From Thermoanaerobaculum sp. (GTDB taxonomy: Bacteria > Acidobacteriota > Thermoanaerobaculia > Multivoradales > UBA5704), in the NCBI GenBank assembly GCA_021154885.1, contig JAJKHS010000160.1:48279-112278 (forward strand): DNA of 64,000 nucleotides, in the 5' to 3' direction. Below the pieces are notes generated by a model that saw nothing but the letters and a program-made list of their open reading frames with translations, searched no databases and was not told the DNA's origin. Positions 33,179 to 41,891 of this stretch are shown in pieces. The translations under genes were made by a program, and so were the position numbers. The first letter of the stretch is position 1. Each line of letters begins with the position of its first letter.

Positions 33179-35332
33179 CTACCTGGTCAACACCTCCTCC
33201 TCCGGTACCGACAGCTCCCGGCTCACCTCCGTGGTCCCTGCCGTCTTCACCCAGCACCTCAGCACCTCGGCGACGCTCCAGGCCTGGGCCACACAGCCGC
33301 GGGGGGTGTAGGGCTCCTCGGCGTCGAAGACCTCGCTGATCGATCCCAGGCAGGCCTCGCCGAGATGGGGGACGAACCCCGCCAGGAACTGCCGCGCCCG
33401 GGCGGCATCGCCGGGGTGGACGCGCAGCCAGGCGTCCACGTAGGGGCCGATGAGCCAGGCCCAGACCGTCCCCTGGTGATAGGCGGCGTCGCGGGCCCGC
33501 AGGTCGCCGTCGTAGCACGGCTTGTAGTCGGGATGGCCGGGGCTAAGCGACCGCAGGCCCACGGGGGTGAGCAGGCGTTCGGTGACCACCCGCAGCACCG
33601 GCTCCCAGCGCTCGGGGTCCAATACCGGATGATCCAGGGCGATGGCGAAGACCTGGTTCGGGCGGCAGGCCGGGTCGTCCCCCGGCTGGTCGTTCAACAC
33701 TCCGTCCACCACGTCGTAGAGCCAGCCCCCCTCGGCATACCAGAACCGGCGGTTGAACGACTCGCGGCAGCGCTCGGCGTGAGCCCCCAGGTTGCGGGCC
33801 GACTCCTCGGCGGTGGCCGGCTCGCCGTGGGCCTGCACCCACCCCTGGAGGAGGCGCAGGGCGTTGTACCAGAGGGCGTTGATCTCCACCGCCTTGCCGC
33901 GCCGCGGGGTCACCACCCAGTCGCCCACCTTGGCGTCCATCCAGGTGAGCTGGTATCCCTCGGCTCCCTGGCGCAGCAGACCGTCCGCGGGATCGACGCC
34001 GATGCCGAAGCGGGTGCCCGCCAGGTGATGGCTCACGACGTCGAGGAGGGTGGGGAGGAGGAGGCGCAGAGTTTCCCAATCGCTCGTCGCCTCCAGGTAG
34101 CGGTGGAGGGCGTGGAAGAACCAGAGGGTGGCGTCCGCCGTGTGGTAGAGCCCCTCGCGGTTGCCTTCGGGAAAGAGGTTGGGGATGAGGCCGTCGCGCA
34201 CGTGGCGGGCGAAGGTGCGGAGGATCCAACCCGCCTCCAGGCTGCGGCCGGTGGCGAGCGTCAGCCCTTCGAGGCTGATCATCGTGTCCCGCCCCCAGTC
34301 GGTGAACCAGTGGTAGCCGGCGATGATGCTGCGGGCCTCGTCGCCGGCGGCGTGGGCGCGGGCGGCGTCCTCGGCACGGCCGGGGATGACCACGAAGGCG
34401 TCCGCCGCCAGCGCCAGCTCCGCCGCCGTGCCCGAGTGGGCTGAGGGGGCCGCGGCCTCGATCAGCCGCCGCCGGCGCTCCAGCTCCACGGCCGCGATCT
34501 CGGCCGGCCGGAGGGCGCGCACCACCTCCCACGGCTCGGTGGCGGCGGTGAGCGCCACGGCGTCCTCGCCCAGCGAGAGGGCGGCGCCGAAGAACCCGGG
34601 GCTCCAGAGGTCGCCCACCGGCTCGTAGCCGCGGCGGTCCTCGACGCCATAGTAGACGCCCTCGACCTTGCGTGGCGCCACGGTGAAGGTGGGGATGTGG
34701 CCGTCCAGGGCCAGGCGCAGGCACGGCAGGTTCGGCCAGGGCGAGGTCAGCTCGTAGCGCCCCTCGCAGGCGGTGAGCTGGTAGCCGCCGCCGAGGGGAG
34801 TCGAGACCGGAGCGTCGTGCGGCCGGAAGTGGACCGTGGGATGCATCTCCAGGCGCACCACCCCCTCTCCCGCCGTCAGCCGGTAGAAGAGGTGCACCGT
34901 GTTCTGCCGGTGGGCGAGGATCACCCGCTTCTCCAGGCGGAAGGCGCCGGCCTCGTAGGTCCACACCGGCAGCCCCCACTCCAGGCGGAACTCCGCGAGG
35001 TGCCCGGCCCCCGGCGCCACGGGCTCCTCGCCCGCCCGCTGCTCGCCGCCCAGGCGGACGATGGTGCCATCGGGCAGCCGCAGCACCTCGTCCACCTGGC
35101 AGAGCATGAGCATGCGGCCGAGCGGCGCTGGCTGTGCCGCCACCAGCAGGCCGTGGTAGCGCCGGGTGGGCACCCCGGAGAGCGTGCCGGAGGCGTAGCC
35201 GCCAAGGCCGTTGGCGATCAGCCATTCGCGGGTGAGCAGCGACTCGGGCAACGGCGCGAGGGGGACGTCCTCGCGGGCTGGCTCGGGACTGGGAGGCTCG
35301 GGGTCAGGTTGGGAACGCTCGGGTGCGATCAT
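33179..35332 (-). CDS. Glycogen debranching enzyme family protein
   Basis: About 717 residues. The N-terminal domain (LLTREWLIANGLGGYASGTLSGVPTRRYHGLLVAA in pieces) is the glycogen debranching enzyme N-terminal module. From about residue 340 an (alpha/alpha)6 barrel of the amylo-alpha-1,6-glucosidase class follows (YHWFTDWGRDTMISLEGL, GLIPNLFPEGN, YHTADATLWFFHAL, WMDAKVGDWVVTPR, YHQGTVWAWLIGPY). The acidic residues in these stretches fit the catalytic pair. It removes alpha-1,6 branches or glucose stubs from alpha-glucans. The ATG at 35332 overlaps the treZ stop by 4 nt, so both are made together. A proline-rich spacer follows the start. Confidence 0.9.
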   Translation of the reverse strand: MIAPERSQPDPEPPSPEPAREDVPLAPLPESLLTREWLIANGLGGYASGTLSGVPTRRYHGLLVAAQPAPLGRMLMLCQVDEVLRLPDGTIVRLGGEQRAGEEPVAPGAGHLAEFRLEWGLPVWTYEAGAFRLEKRVILAHRQNTVHLFYRLTAGEGVVRLEMHPTVHFRPHDAPVSTPLGGGYQLTACEGRYELTSPWPNLPCLRLALDGHIPTFTVAPRKVEGVYYGVEDRRGYEPVGDLWSPGFFGAALSLGEDAVALTAATEPWEVVRALRPAEIAAVELERRRRLIEAAAPSAHSGTAAELALAADAFVVIPGRAEDAARAHAAGDEARSIIAGYHWFTDWGRDTMISLEGLTLATGRSLEAGWILRTFARHVRDGLIPNLFPEGNREGLYHTADATLWFFHALHRYLEATSDWETLRLLLPTLLDVVSHHLAGTRFGIGVDPADGLLRQGAEGYQLTWMDAKVGDWVVTPRRGKAVEINALWYNALRLLQGWVQAHGEPATAEESARNLGAHAERCRESFNRRFWYAEGGWLYDVVDGVLNDQPGDDPACRPNQVFAIALDHPVLDPERWEPVLRVVTERLLTPVGLRSLSPGHPDYKPCYDGDLRARDAAYHQGTVWAWLIGPYVDAWLRVHPGDAARARQFLAGFVPHLGEACLGSISEVFDAEEPYTPRGCVAQAWSVAEVLRCWVKTAGTTEVSRELSVPEEEVLTR

Positions 35333-37317
35333 CTCGTCTCTGCTCCTTCCAGGGGGACCAGCTGCATCACCACGGCCGACTGCCCCGCAAGCCGCCAGCA
35401 TCCTTCTTCATCCTCCGGCGGCGGTGCGCCGCTGCCGCCGTATCGTGGCTCCTCGCTCGACCACAGGACCTCCCAGCGCCGGCCGGTCAGCGGTGCCAGG
35501 AGCGGCTCCGGCACGGGCTCCAGCTCGAGGTCTGCCCCCAGGTTGACGACCAGCAGGCGGTCGCCCGCGGTATCACCGAAAAAGCGGCCGAAGAAGCGGA
35601 GGACGAACGCTTCCGGACCCAGGACCGCGCCGTCCAGCCAGCCGGCGCCCTGGGCACGGAAGACCGGGTCCTCCCGCCGCAGCTTCAGCAGGTCGCGGTG
35701 GAGGGCAAGGGCCGCGGCAGCCGCGGGGTTGGTCTCGCGCTCCGTCCAGTCCAGCTTGCAGCGCGCGAAGGTTTCGGGCGATTCGGGATCGGGCACGCTG
35801 GCCTGCGTCTCGGCCAGGGCGAGGCTGGGGAACTGCGCGAGGAACTCCAGCCGTCCCTGGCGCACCGCCGCCGCCAGCTCCGGGTTGTGGTCCGCGAAGT
35901 AGAGGAAGGGGGTCGAGGCGCAGAACTCCTGGCCCTGGAAGAGCAGGGGAGTGCCCGGCGCCAGGAGCAGGAGCGTGGTCAGCGCGCGGTAGCGACCCGG
36001 GCTTGTCAGCCGGTGCACCCGCTCGCCGCGGGCGGAATTGGCCACCTGGTCGTGGTTCTGCAGGAAATCGATGAACGCCGACACCGGCAGGCCGAGGCCC
36101 GACGTGCCCCGCCGCCGCTCCTGCCACGAGTAGCGCTGCCCCTGGTAGAGGAAGCCGTACTTGACCAGCGAGATCATCTCCTGAGGCGTTCCCCGGTAGT
36201 CGGTGTAGTAGGCCTCGTGGCGCCCGGTCAGCGCCACCACGGCCGAGTGGTGGAAGTCGTCGTTCCACAACGCGTCCAGGCCGTAGCCCCCCTGCTCCGG
36301 CGGCCTCACCAGCCGGGTGTCCTGCGGCTCGTTCTCGGCGGTCACGTAAACCGGCTTGCCGCCCGCGGCCTGCCGCGCCCGGCGGCCGATGGCGGCCAGG
36401 ACGTGATCCGCCGAAGCGTCCTTGACGTCCTGGGTCGCGTCCAGTCGCAGGCCGTCGAGATGGTATTCGTCGATCCAGTAGCCGGCGTTGGCGATGAAGA
36501 GCTCCCGCGCCGGCTCCGCGTCCTCGAAGTTGAGGGCCTGCCCCCAGTCGTTCTCGTACCTGTCGGTGAAGTACCGCTCCGAGAACTGTTTGAGATAGTT
36601 CCCGTCCGGCCCGAGATGGTTGAAGACCACATCCAGGATGACGCCGATCCCCAAGGCATGGGCGCGATCCACGAAGCGGCGGAAGTCGTCCGGGCCGCCG
36701 TAGAGGTGGTAGGGGGCGAAGAGGTCCACCCCGTCGTAGCCCCAGCCGAACCGCCCGGGGAACTCGGCAACGGGCATCACCTCCAGGACCGTGATCCCGA
36801 GCTCGGCCAGCGCCGGCAGCTCCCGCGCCGCGGCCTCCCATGTCCCCTCCCTCGTGAAGGTGCCGAGGTGCATCTCGTAGATTACCTGGCCCTCGCGGCC
36901 GAGCCCCTGCCACTCCGCGTCGGTCCACCGGAACCGGGAGGGGTCGACCACCTGCGACGGACCGTGAGGTCCCGCGGGCTGAAAACGGGACGCCGGATCG
37001 GGGAAGGCGTCGCCGCCGTCGAGACGGTACTTGTAGAGCGCGCCCTCGCCCGCTCCCTCCACCAGCCAAGAGAAGTAACCGCTGTCCTCGGAGGCCTCGG
37101 TCGCCTCGGGCCTCAGCTCCATCTCGACCGGCCGCTCCTCCGCCGGCTCCTCGAACACCACCTCCACCTTCTGGCGCAGAGGCGCCCAGACCCGGAAGTG
37201 CACGCCGCCCGGCACCACCTCGGCGCCCACAGGCAGGCGGCGAGGTGCGTCCAGCTCCATCGTCGCGGCGATCGCGGCGCCAGGGTCCCTCTGCGGCGAG
37301 GTCTTGCGGGGGCTCAT
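35329..37317 (-). CDS. treZ: Malto-oligosyltrehalose trehalohydrolase
   Basis: About 662 residues from the ATG at 37317 (37260 is an alternative that gives a more usual length). An N-terminal carbohydrate-binding module (VPGGVHFRVWAPLRQKVEVVF) precedes a GH13 barrel: VIYEMHLGTFTREGTWE, LDVVFNHLGPDGNY, the nucleophile in LRLDATQDV, the acid/base in VTAENEP and the transition-state Asp in FLQNHDQVAN. GQEFCAS and the long insert after the barrel are typical of TreZ. It releases trehalose from maltooligosyl trehalose. treY is not in the window. The debranching gene overlaps its end by 4 nt. Confidence 0.93.
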   Translation of the reverse strand: MSPRKTSPQRDPGAAIAATMELDAPRRLPVGAEVVPGGVHFRVWAPLRQKVEVVFEEPAEERPVEMELRPEATEASEDSGYFSWLVEGAGEGALYKYRLDGGDAFPDPASRFQPAGPHGPSQVVDPSRFRWTDAEWQGLGREGQVIYEMHLGTFTREGTWEAAARELPALAELGITVLEVMPVAEFPGRFGWGYDGVDLFAPYHLYGGPDDFRRFVDRAHALGIGVILDVVFNHLGPDGNYLKQFSERYFTDRYENDWGQALNFEDAEPARELFIANAGYWIDEYHLDGLRLDATQDVKDASADHVLAAIGRRARQAAGGKPVYVTAENEPQDTRLVRPPEQGGYGLDALWNDDFHHSAVVALTGRHEAYYTDYRGTPQEMISLVKYGFLYQGQRYSWQERRRGTSGLGLPVSAFIDFLQNHDQVANSARGERVHRLTSPGRYRALTTLLLLAPGTPLLFQGQEFCASTPFLYFADHNPELAAAVRQGRLEFLAQFPSLALAETQASVPDPESPETFARCKLDWTERETNPAAAAALALHRDLLKLRREDPVFRAQGAGWLDGAVLGPEAFVLRFFGRFFGDTAGDRLLVVNLGADLELEPVPEPLLAPLTGRRWEVLWSSEEPRYGGSGAPPPEDEEGCWRLAGQSAVVMQLVPLEGAETR

Positions 37318-37353
37318 CGGCGCGGAGGGAATGCAGGGGACGTGCCCAGGGCC

Positions 37354-37381
37354 CCCCTGGGACCGCCGGCGTCCCGCCGGC
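37354..37381 (+). repeat. Single arm of the palindromic element seen at 5282-5389
   Basis: This stretch (CCCCTGGGACCGCCGGCG and following) is identical over 28 bp to the left arm at 5282-5309. No matching right arm is found nearby, so it is a solo or decayed copy. It lies 37 bp upstream of the treZ start. Confidence 0.85.
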
Positions 37382-37410
37382 CGCCGTAATGTCGGTCGTA
37401 ACTTTGTCGC

Positions 37411-37426
37411 AGGATACTCGTATCCT
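37411..37426. promoter_or_regulatory. Palindrome AGGATAC-TC-GTATCCT, possible operator
   Basis: Two 7-bp perfect arms are separated by 2 bp in the 220-bp gap between treZ and the zf-HC2 gene. TTGTCG stands directly to the left (37405-37410) and could be a -35 for the rightward gene, but no convincing -10 follows. The binding protein is unknown. Confidence 0.4.
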
Positions 37427-37537
37427 CTAACGCGCCGATCGGCCGAGTCCCCGGCCGTAATGAAGATCGTAATACAGCGTTGGTAGGCTGGCGGCCTCAC
37501 CAATCGGTATCGTCCGGCGCGCCGCCATGGAGGTCCC

Positions 37538-37795
37538 GTGGAGGAACATCCAAGCCCCGAGAAGCTGCGTCGTTTCGTAGCCGGAGAACTGTCCCAGGAA
37601 GAAGCTCGGGAGGTGATGGAGCACGTCCTCCAGGGCTGCCGGTTCTGCAGCGAGGAGGCGGTCCGGTACAACCTCCTGCGCCTGAGCCGGACGTCACGAT
37701 CCGAGTCCTCCAGCGGCAGCCCCCAGAGTTGCCTCGCCGCCGAGGAGAGGCCCGCCCTGGCCTCCGCGGGTTGGGTCGCGCGCTCCAGGGTCTGA
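37538..37795 (+). CDS. Short zf-HC2-like protein
   Basis: An 85-residue protein starting at GTG with GGAGG 4 nt upstream. The N-terminal half (EEHPSPEKLRRFVAGELSQEEAREVMEHVL) followed by QGCRFCSEE gives an H-x5-C-x2-C arrangement like the zinc domain of anti-sigma factors. The C-terminal half is Ser/Ala-rich and probably disordered. Many short proteins with this opening occur in Acidobacteriota, usually beside regulators or secreted peptidases. It has no membrane helix, so it may bind a sigma factor or act on its own in the cytoplasm. The htrA-like gene converges on it. Confidence 0.6.
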   Translation: MEEHPSPEKLRRFVAGELSQEEAREVMEHVLQGCRFCSEEAVRYNLLRLSRTSRSESSSGSPQSCLAAEERPALASAGWVARSRV

Positions 37796-37811
37796 GGCTC
37801 GCTTCCGCCCC

Positions 37812-38990
37812 CTACGTGCTCCCCTCCGACGGACCCCCGAGCTGCACGTCCACCGTGGTCTTGCGGCCGTCGCGCAGGAGGCCGACGTGGACGGTCTGGC
37901 CGGTCTTCTTGCCTTCCAGGGCGAGAAGGAGATCGCCGTTGCTGCGGATCGGCTGGTCGTCGACGGTGAGGATGACGTCGCCCAGGCGCCAGCGGCCGAG
38001 GACGTCGCGGGCGAGGCCCTGCAGGCCCGCCCGGGCGGCACCGCTCCCCCGGGTGACGCGATAGATCATCGCCCCTTCGAGGCCCAGGCGGCGCATCAGG
38101 GCCTCGGGCGCGGCCTGTACGCCGAGCGTCGGGCGCTGGATGCGGCCGTAGCGGATGAGGTCCGGCACCGCCCACTCCACGGCGTGCGCCGGGATCGCGA
38201 AACCGATGCCCGCCGAGGCGCCGGAGGGGCTGTAGATGGCCGCGTTGACCCCGATCAGCCGGCCGGCGCTGTCGAGCAGCGGGCCCCCCGAGTTGCCGGG
38301 GTTGATGGCGGCGTCGGTCTGGATGACGTCGCGGATGGAGACGTTGTTGGGCGACTGGATCTCCCGCCCGAGGGCGCTGATGATGCCGGTGGTCAGCGTC
38401 TGGTCGAGGCCGAAGGGGTTGCCGATGGCAAAGACCTTCTGCCCTACCTTGAGGTCCTCCGAGGTGCCGAGCGGCAGGGGGTGGAGACGCTCGGCGGGAG
38501 CGTCGATCTTGAGCACGGCCACGTCCTTTTCCGGCGCCGCGCCGACCAGCCGGGCCTCCCAGTTGGACTGGTCCGCCAGGGTGACGCGGGCGACGTCGGC
38601 CTCGGCCACGACGTGGTAGTTGGTGACGACGTGCCCCTGGCGGTCCCAGACGAAGCCGGAGCCGCTCCCCTGGGGGATCTCGGTGGAGTTGAGGCTGAAG
38701 GCGTCCTGCTGCACGGCGAGGGAGGTGATGAATACCACCGCCGGAGAGGACCGCTCGAAGAGGGAGATGTTCTCCTTCTCGTCGGCATCGAGGTCCCCCC
38801 GCGACGCCACGGTCACCCCCGCGGGCACGGCCTCCGGCCTCTGCGCCCGGCCGGCGGGAACGCCCGGGACGCCCGGCATCGAGGGCGCCACCTGAGCGCG
38901 GCCCGACCAGCCCGTCCCCACCCAGAACCCGCCGGCGGCAGAGAGGAGGGCCGTGAGGAGGATCAGGAGGCAGCTCGGGGCGCGGCTCAT
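37812..38990 (-). CDS. HtrA/DegP-like serine protease with PDZ domain
   Basis: A 392-residue protein with an N-terminal anchor (LLILLTALLSAAGGFWVG) and a Pro/Gly linker. The trypsin-like domain has the triad H126 (VTNYHVV), D156 (PEKDVAVLKI) and S234 (NPGNSGGPLLD). One PDZ domain follows (PTLGVQAAPEALMRR, GDVILTVDDQPIRSNGDLLLALEG). Such proteases degrade or refold damaged envelope proteins in the periplasm. It begins 9 bp after the cheB stop on the same strand, so it may be read with the signalling operon. Confidence 0.94.
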   Translation of the reverse strand: MSRAPSCLLILLTALLSAAGGFWVGTGWSGRAQVAPSMPGVPGVPAGRAQRPEAVPAGVTVASRGDLDADEKENISLFERSSPAVVFITSLAVQQDAFSLNSTEIPQGSGSGFVWDRQGHVVTNYHVVAEADVARVTLADQSNWEARLVGAAPEKDVAVLKIDAPAERLHPLPLGTSEDLKVGQKVFAIGNPFGLDQTLTTGIISALGREIQSPNNVSIRDVIQTDAAINPGNSGGPLLDSAGRLIGVNAAIYSPSGASAGIGFAIPAHAVEWAVPDLIRYGRIQRPTLGVQAAPEALMRRLGLEGAMIYRVTRGSGAARAGLQGLARDVLGRWRLGDVILTVDDQPIRSNGDLLLALEGKKTGQTVHVGLLRDGRKTTVDVQLGGPSEGST

Positions 38991-38999
38991 GGATGAATT

Positions 39000-40037
39000 C
39001 TAGACCGTGACCGCCGATCTCGGCACCGGCGGCGGAGCGTCCGCGATCTCCTCCCCCTTGTCGTCCAGGATCCGCCGGAGCTTCTCCGTGTGGGCCTCGG
39101 CCAGCCGGGCCTGGTTCTCGTAACGCCTCCGGAACAGCTCGTTGCCGTTCCTGCGGGCGCGGTTCTCCAGACGCCGGGCCAGGGCGGCCCGCTCCTCGAG
39201 GGCCCGCATGGCGGCCCAGAGGGTGCCTTCCAGCGCCTGGGACTGCTTGGCCAGGAGGCTCTGGGGCGAGTAGGCATGACCGGTGCGGCAGCGGAAGTGG
39301 TCCGGCTCCTGGCCGGGGGTCTCGAAGAGGGCGCCGCCGCATTCGGGGCAGGTCAGGCCGGTGGGCTGGCCGACCTGGGCTCCGCCCTCCCAATCCCCGA
39401 CCAGCAGGGTCGTTTCGCCCTTCTTGACGCATTCGGCATGTACGTCTCCCGGCGGGACGCGGCGCATCAGGTCTGCCAGCAGAGGCGCCATCTCGGCCAG
39501 GGTCACGACGTGGTCCACCGCCACGGCGGCGATGGCGCTCTCGGGCATGCTGGCGTAGAGCGCGTCCCGCGGTTCCTGGACCACGGCGACGCCGCCGCAG
39601 TCCTTGATGGCCGCGAGCCCGGCGGTGCCGTCGTCCAGGTTGCCCGTCAGCACGACTCCCACGCAACGCGGTCCGTAGGCCAGGGCCGCGGTGCGGAAGG
39701 TCACGTCGATGGCCGGGCGATACCCGTTCTCGGTGGCGCTGCGGGAGAGCCGGAGCCTGCCATCCTCCACCGCCATATGGTGGTCGGGCGGTGCGACGTA
39801 GACCCGGCCCGCTTGCAGGAGCTCGCCGTCCTGCGGATGGATGGCCGGCAGCACGCCCGCGCGGGAGAGAATGGCCGGCAGGACGCTGCGGCCCTGGGGC
39901 GCCAGATGCAGCACCACCAGCACGGCGGCCGGCAGGTCGGGGGGCAGATGCCTCATGAGCTCGCTGAGCGTCTGGACGCCGCCGGCCGAGGCGCCGATGG
40001 CGAGGAGGTGAAGCTCGGAAACGGAAGCGTCGTTCAT
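39000..40037 (-). CDS. CheB-type protein methylesterase with zinc ribbon tail
   Basis: A 345-residue protein lacking a receiver domain. The methylesterase triad is S17 (IGASAGGV), H44 (VLHLAPQG) and the Asp in VLTGNLDDGTAG. After the CheB domain, residues about 225-270 form a zinc-ribbon-like element (LTCPECGGALFET, FRCRTGHAYS), then a helical tail rich in Arg and Glu. The ATG at 40037 is preferred; the frame upstream is a shadow of the kinase. It forms an operon with the hybrid kinase and the CheR-PAS protein; no CheA or chemoreceptor is nearby, so the substrate may not be a chemoreceptor. Confidence 0.92.
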   Translation of the reverse strand: MNDASVSELHLLAIGASAGGVQTLSELMRHLPPDLPAAVLVVLHLAPQGRSVLPAILSRAGVLPAIHPQDGELLQAGRVYVAPPDHHMAVEDGRLRLSRSATENGYRPAIDVTFRTAALAYGPRCVGVVLTGNLDDGTAGLAAIKDCGGVAVVQEPRDALYASMPESAIAAVAVDHVVTLAEMAPLLADLMRRVPPGDVHAECVKKGETTLLVGDWEGGAQVGQPTGLTCPECGGALFETPGQEPDHFRCRTGHAYSPQSLLAKQSQALEGTLWAAMRALEERAALARRLENRARRNGNELFRRRYENQARLAEAHTEKLRRILDDKGEEIADAPPPVPRSAVTV

Positions 40038-40108
40038 GGATCCCCGATCTGTATTAAGGACTGCAAGGCGCGTGCCGAGGCCCTCATCACGCGGCCTTTT
40101 GAGGGCCT

Positions 40109-41869
40109 TCATGCCTGTGCCCACCCCGTCACCTCCGCCTCCAGCACCTCCCGCACCTTCTCCAGGAACTGGCCCGGCGGGAAGGGCTTCTGCAGGAAGT
40201 GCTCGGAGGGAGCGAGCACGCCATGATGGGAGATGGAGTCCTCCGGGTAGCCGGACATGTAGAGGACGCGGATCCCCGGCCGCCGGATGGAGAGCTGCTC
40301 GGCCAGCCAGTTGCCGCTCCTGCCGGGCATCACCACGTCGGTGACCAGGATGTGGATGGGCCCCCGGTGGTTGTCGGCCACGGCGAGGGCCTGGGAGGCG
40401 TCCTGGGCGGCGAGGACCTTGTAGCCCCGGCTCTCCAGGATCTCGACGGCGGGCTCGCGGATGTTGTCCTCGTCCTCCACCAGCAGCACCACCTCGGAAC
40501 CGCGCTTCTTCGGCTGCCGCACGGAGCGGGCAGGCCGTGGCTCGGCTTCGACGGCGTCGCCGGCGCGGGGGAGGAGGACGACGAAGCGGGTACCCTTCCC
40601 CGGCTCGCTCTCGACCTCGATGTGGCCGCCGCTCTGGTGGACGATGCCGTCCACTGTGGCCAGTCCCAGGCCCGTCCCCTTGCCCCGCTCCTTGGTGGTG
40701 AAGAACGGCTCGAAGAGCTGCTTCAGGATTTCGGGGGACATGCCGGTGCCGGTGTCGTCTACGGCGAGCCGGACGTAGGAGCCCGGAGGCAGGTTGAGGC
40801 CATCCTCTGGGGCGCCGGGAGCGATCTCGACGCTGGCCGTGGCCAAGGTCAGGGTGCCGCCGGTGGGCATGGCGTCGCGGGCATTGACCACCAGGTTGAG
40901 GACCACCTGCTCGAGCTGGCCGAGGTCGGCGTGGATCGATCCCGCCTCCGGGTCGAGGCGGGTTTCCAGGCGGATGTTCTCGCCCACCAGCCGGCGGAGC
41001 ATGGGCTCCATGTCGCGCAGGACCTCGTTGAGGGATACGACCCGGGGCTGCAGCACCTGGCGGCGCCCGAAGGCGAGGAGTTGCTGCGCCAGGGACGCCG
41101 CGCGCTCGCCCGCCTTCTGGATCTCCTCGACGTGGGTGCGCCGCGCGTCGCCGTCCTCCAGCCGCTCGGCGAGCAGTTCGCACTGGAAGGCCATGGCGGC
41201 CAGCAGGTTGTTGAAGGAGTGGGCGATGCCGCCCGCCAGGCGGCCCACCGCCTCCATGCGCTGGGAGTGCCGGAGGCGCTCCTCGCTCTGGCGCAGGGCC
41301 TCCTCGGCGGCCTTGGTCTCCGACACGTCGCGGATCGCCCAGCGCAGGTGGGCCGCCCGCTGCTGGTCGTCGAGGTCGCGGGCGACGTTGAGGATCACCG
41401 GGAACGCTTCGCCGCGCCGCCGCCGCAGCAGGATCTCCTGTTCTCCGTCTCTCTCCCCGGCGCAGAAGCGGGGAATGAGCTGGCGGAAGGCCGGCCGGTC
41501 CCTGGGGTTGAGAAAGGTGGCGAACGGTCTGCCCGGGAGATGGACCTGGGGGACGCCCACCAGGTCGGCGGCCGCCTGGTTGGCCTCCTCGATGACGCCG
41601 TTGAGGTCGGTGACGAAGTAGCCGAAGGGAGCCTGGTCGAACAGGTCGCGGTAGCGGTGGCGCTGGTACTCCAGCTCCTCGCGAGTCCGCAGCAGCTCGT
41701 CGTTCTGCTGCTCCAGCTCCTCGTACGCCACGTCGAGCTCGGCGAGGGAGGCCTGAAGCTCCCTCAGCTCGGAGGCGAACTTTTCCGGTTGGGAGCTCTC
41801 GGCGGCCTCTTTCTGGAGGCTCTCCAGGCGCCGCTGTGCCGAGGAGAGCCCTGGTTGCATCGATCTCAT
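40109..41869 (-). CDS. PAS-containing hybrid histidine kinase
   Basis: About 586 residues from the ATG at 41869 (41860 is also possible). A coiled coil (AELDVAYEELEQQNDELLRT) leads into a PAS domain (YRDLFDQAPFGYFVTDLNGV). The kinase has the H-box AGGIAHSFNNLL, the N-box VVNARDAMP, and G-boxes DDTGTGMS and GKGTGLGLA. A receiver domain closes the protein (VVLLVEDEDNIRE, phosphoacceptor in LVTDVVMPG, and LQKPF). No membrane helix is present, so it senses a cytoplasmic signal. It lies 22 bp after the CheR-PAS gene and 71 bp before cheB. Confidence 0.93.
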   Translation of the reverse strand: MRSMQPGLSSAQRRLESLQKEAAESSQPEKFASELRELQASLAELDVAYEELEQQNDELLRTREELEYQRHRYRDLFDQAPFGYFVTDLNGVIEEANQAAADLVGVPQVHLPGRPFATFLNPRDRPAFRQLIPRFCAGERDGEQEILLRRRRGEAFPVILNVARDLDDQQRAAHLRWAIRDVSETKAAEEALRQSEERLRHSQRMEAVGRLAGGIAHSFNNLLAAMAFQCELLAERLEDGDARRTHVEEIQKAGERAASLAQQLLAFGRRQVLQPRVVSLNEVLRDMEPMLRRLVGENIRLETRLDPEAGSIHADLGQLEQVVLNLVVNARDAMPTGGTLTLATASVEIAPGAPEDGLNLPPGSYVRLAVDDTGTGMSPEILKQLFEPFFTTKERGKGTGLGLATVDGIVHQSGGHIEVESEPGKGTRFVVLLPRAGDAVEAEPRPARSVRQPKKRGSEVVLLVEDEDNIREPAVEILESRGYKVLAAQDASQALAVADNHRGPIHILVTDVVMPGRSGNWLAEQLSIRRPGIRVLYMSGYPEDSISHHGVLAPSEHFLQKPFPPGQFLEKVREVLEAEVTGWAQA

Positions 41870-41891
41870 CGGCTTCAGCGTTCTCTTGGCT

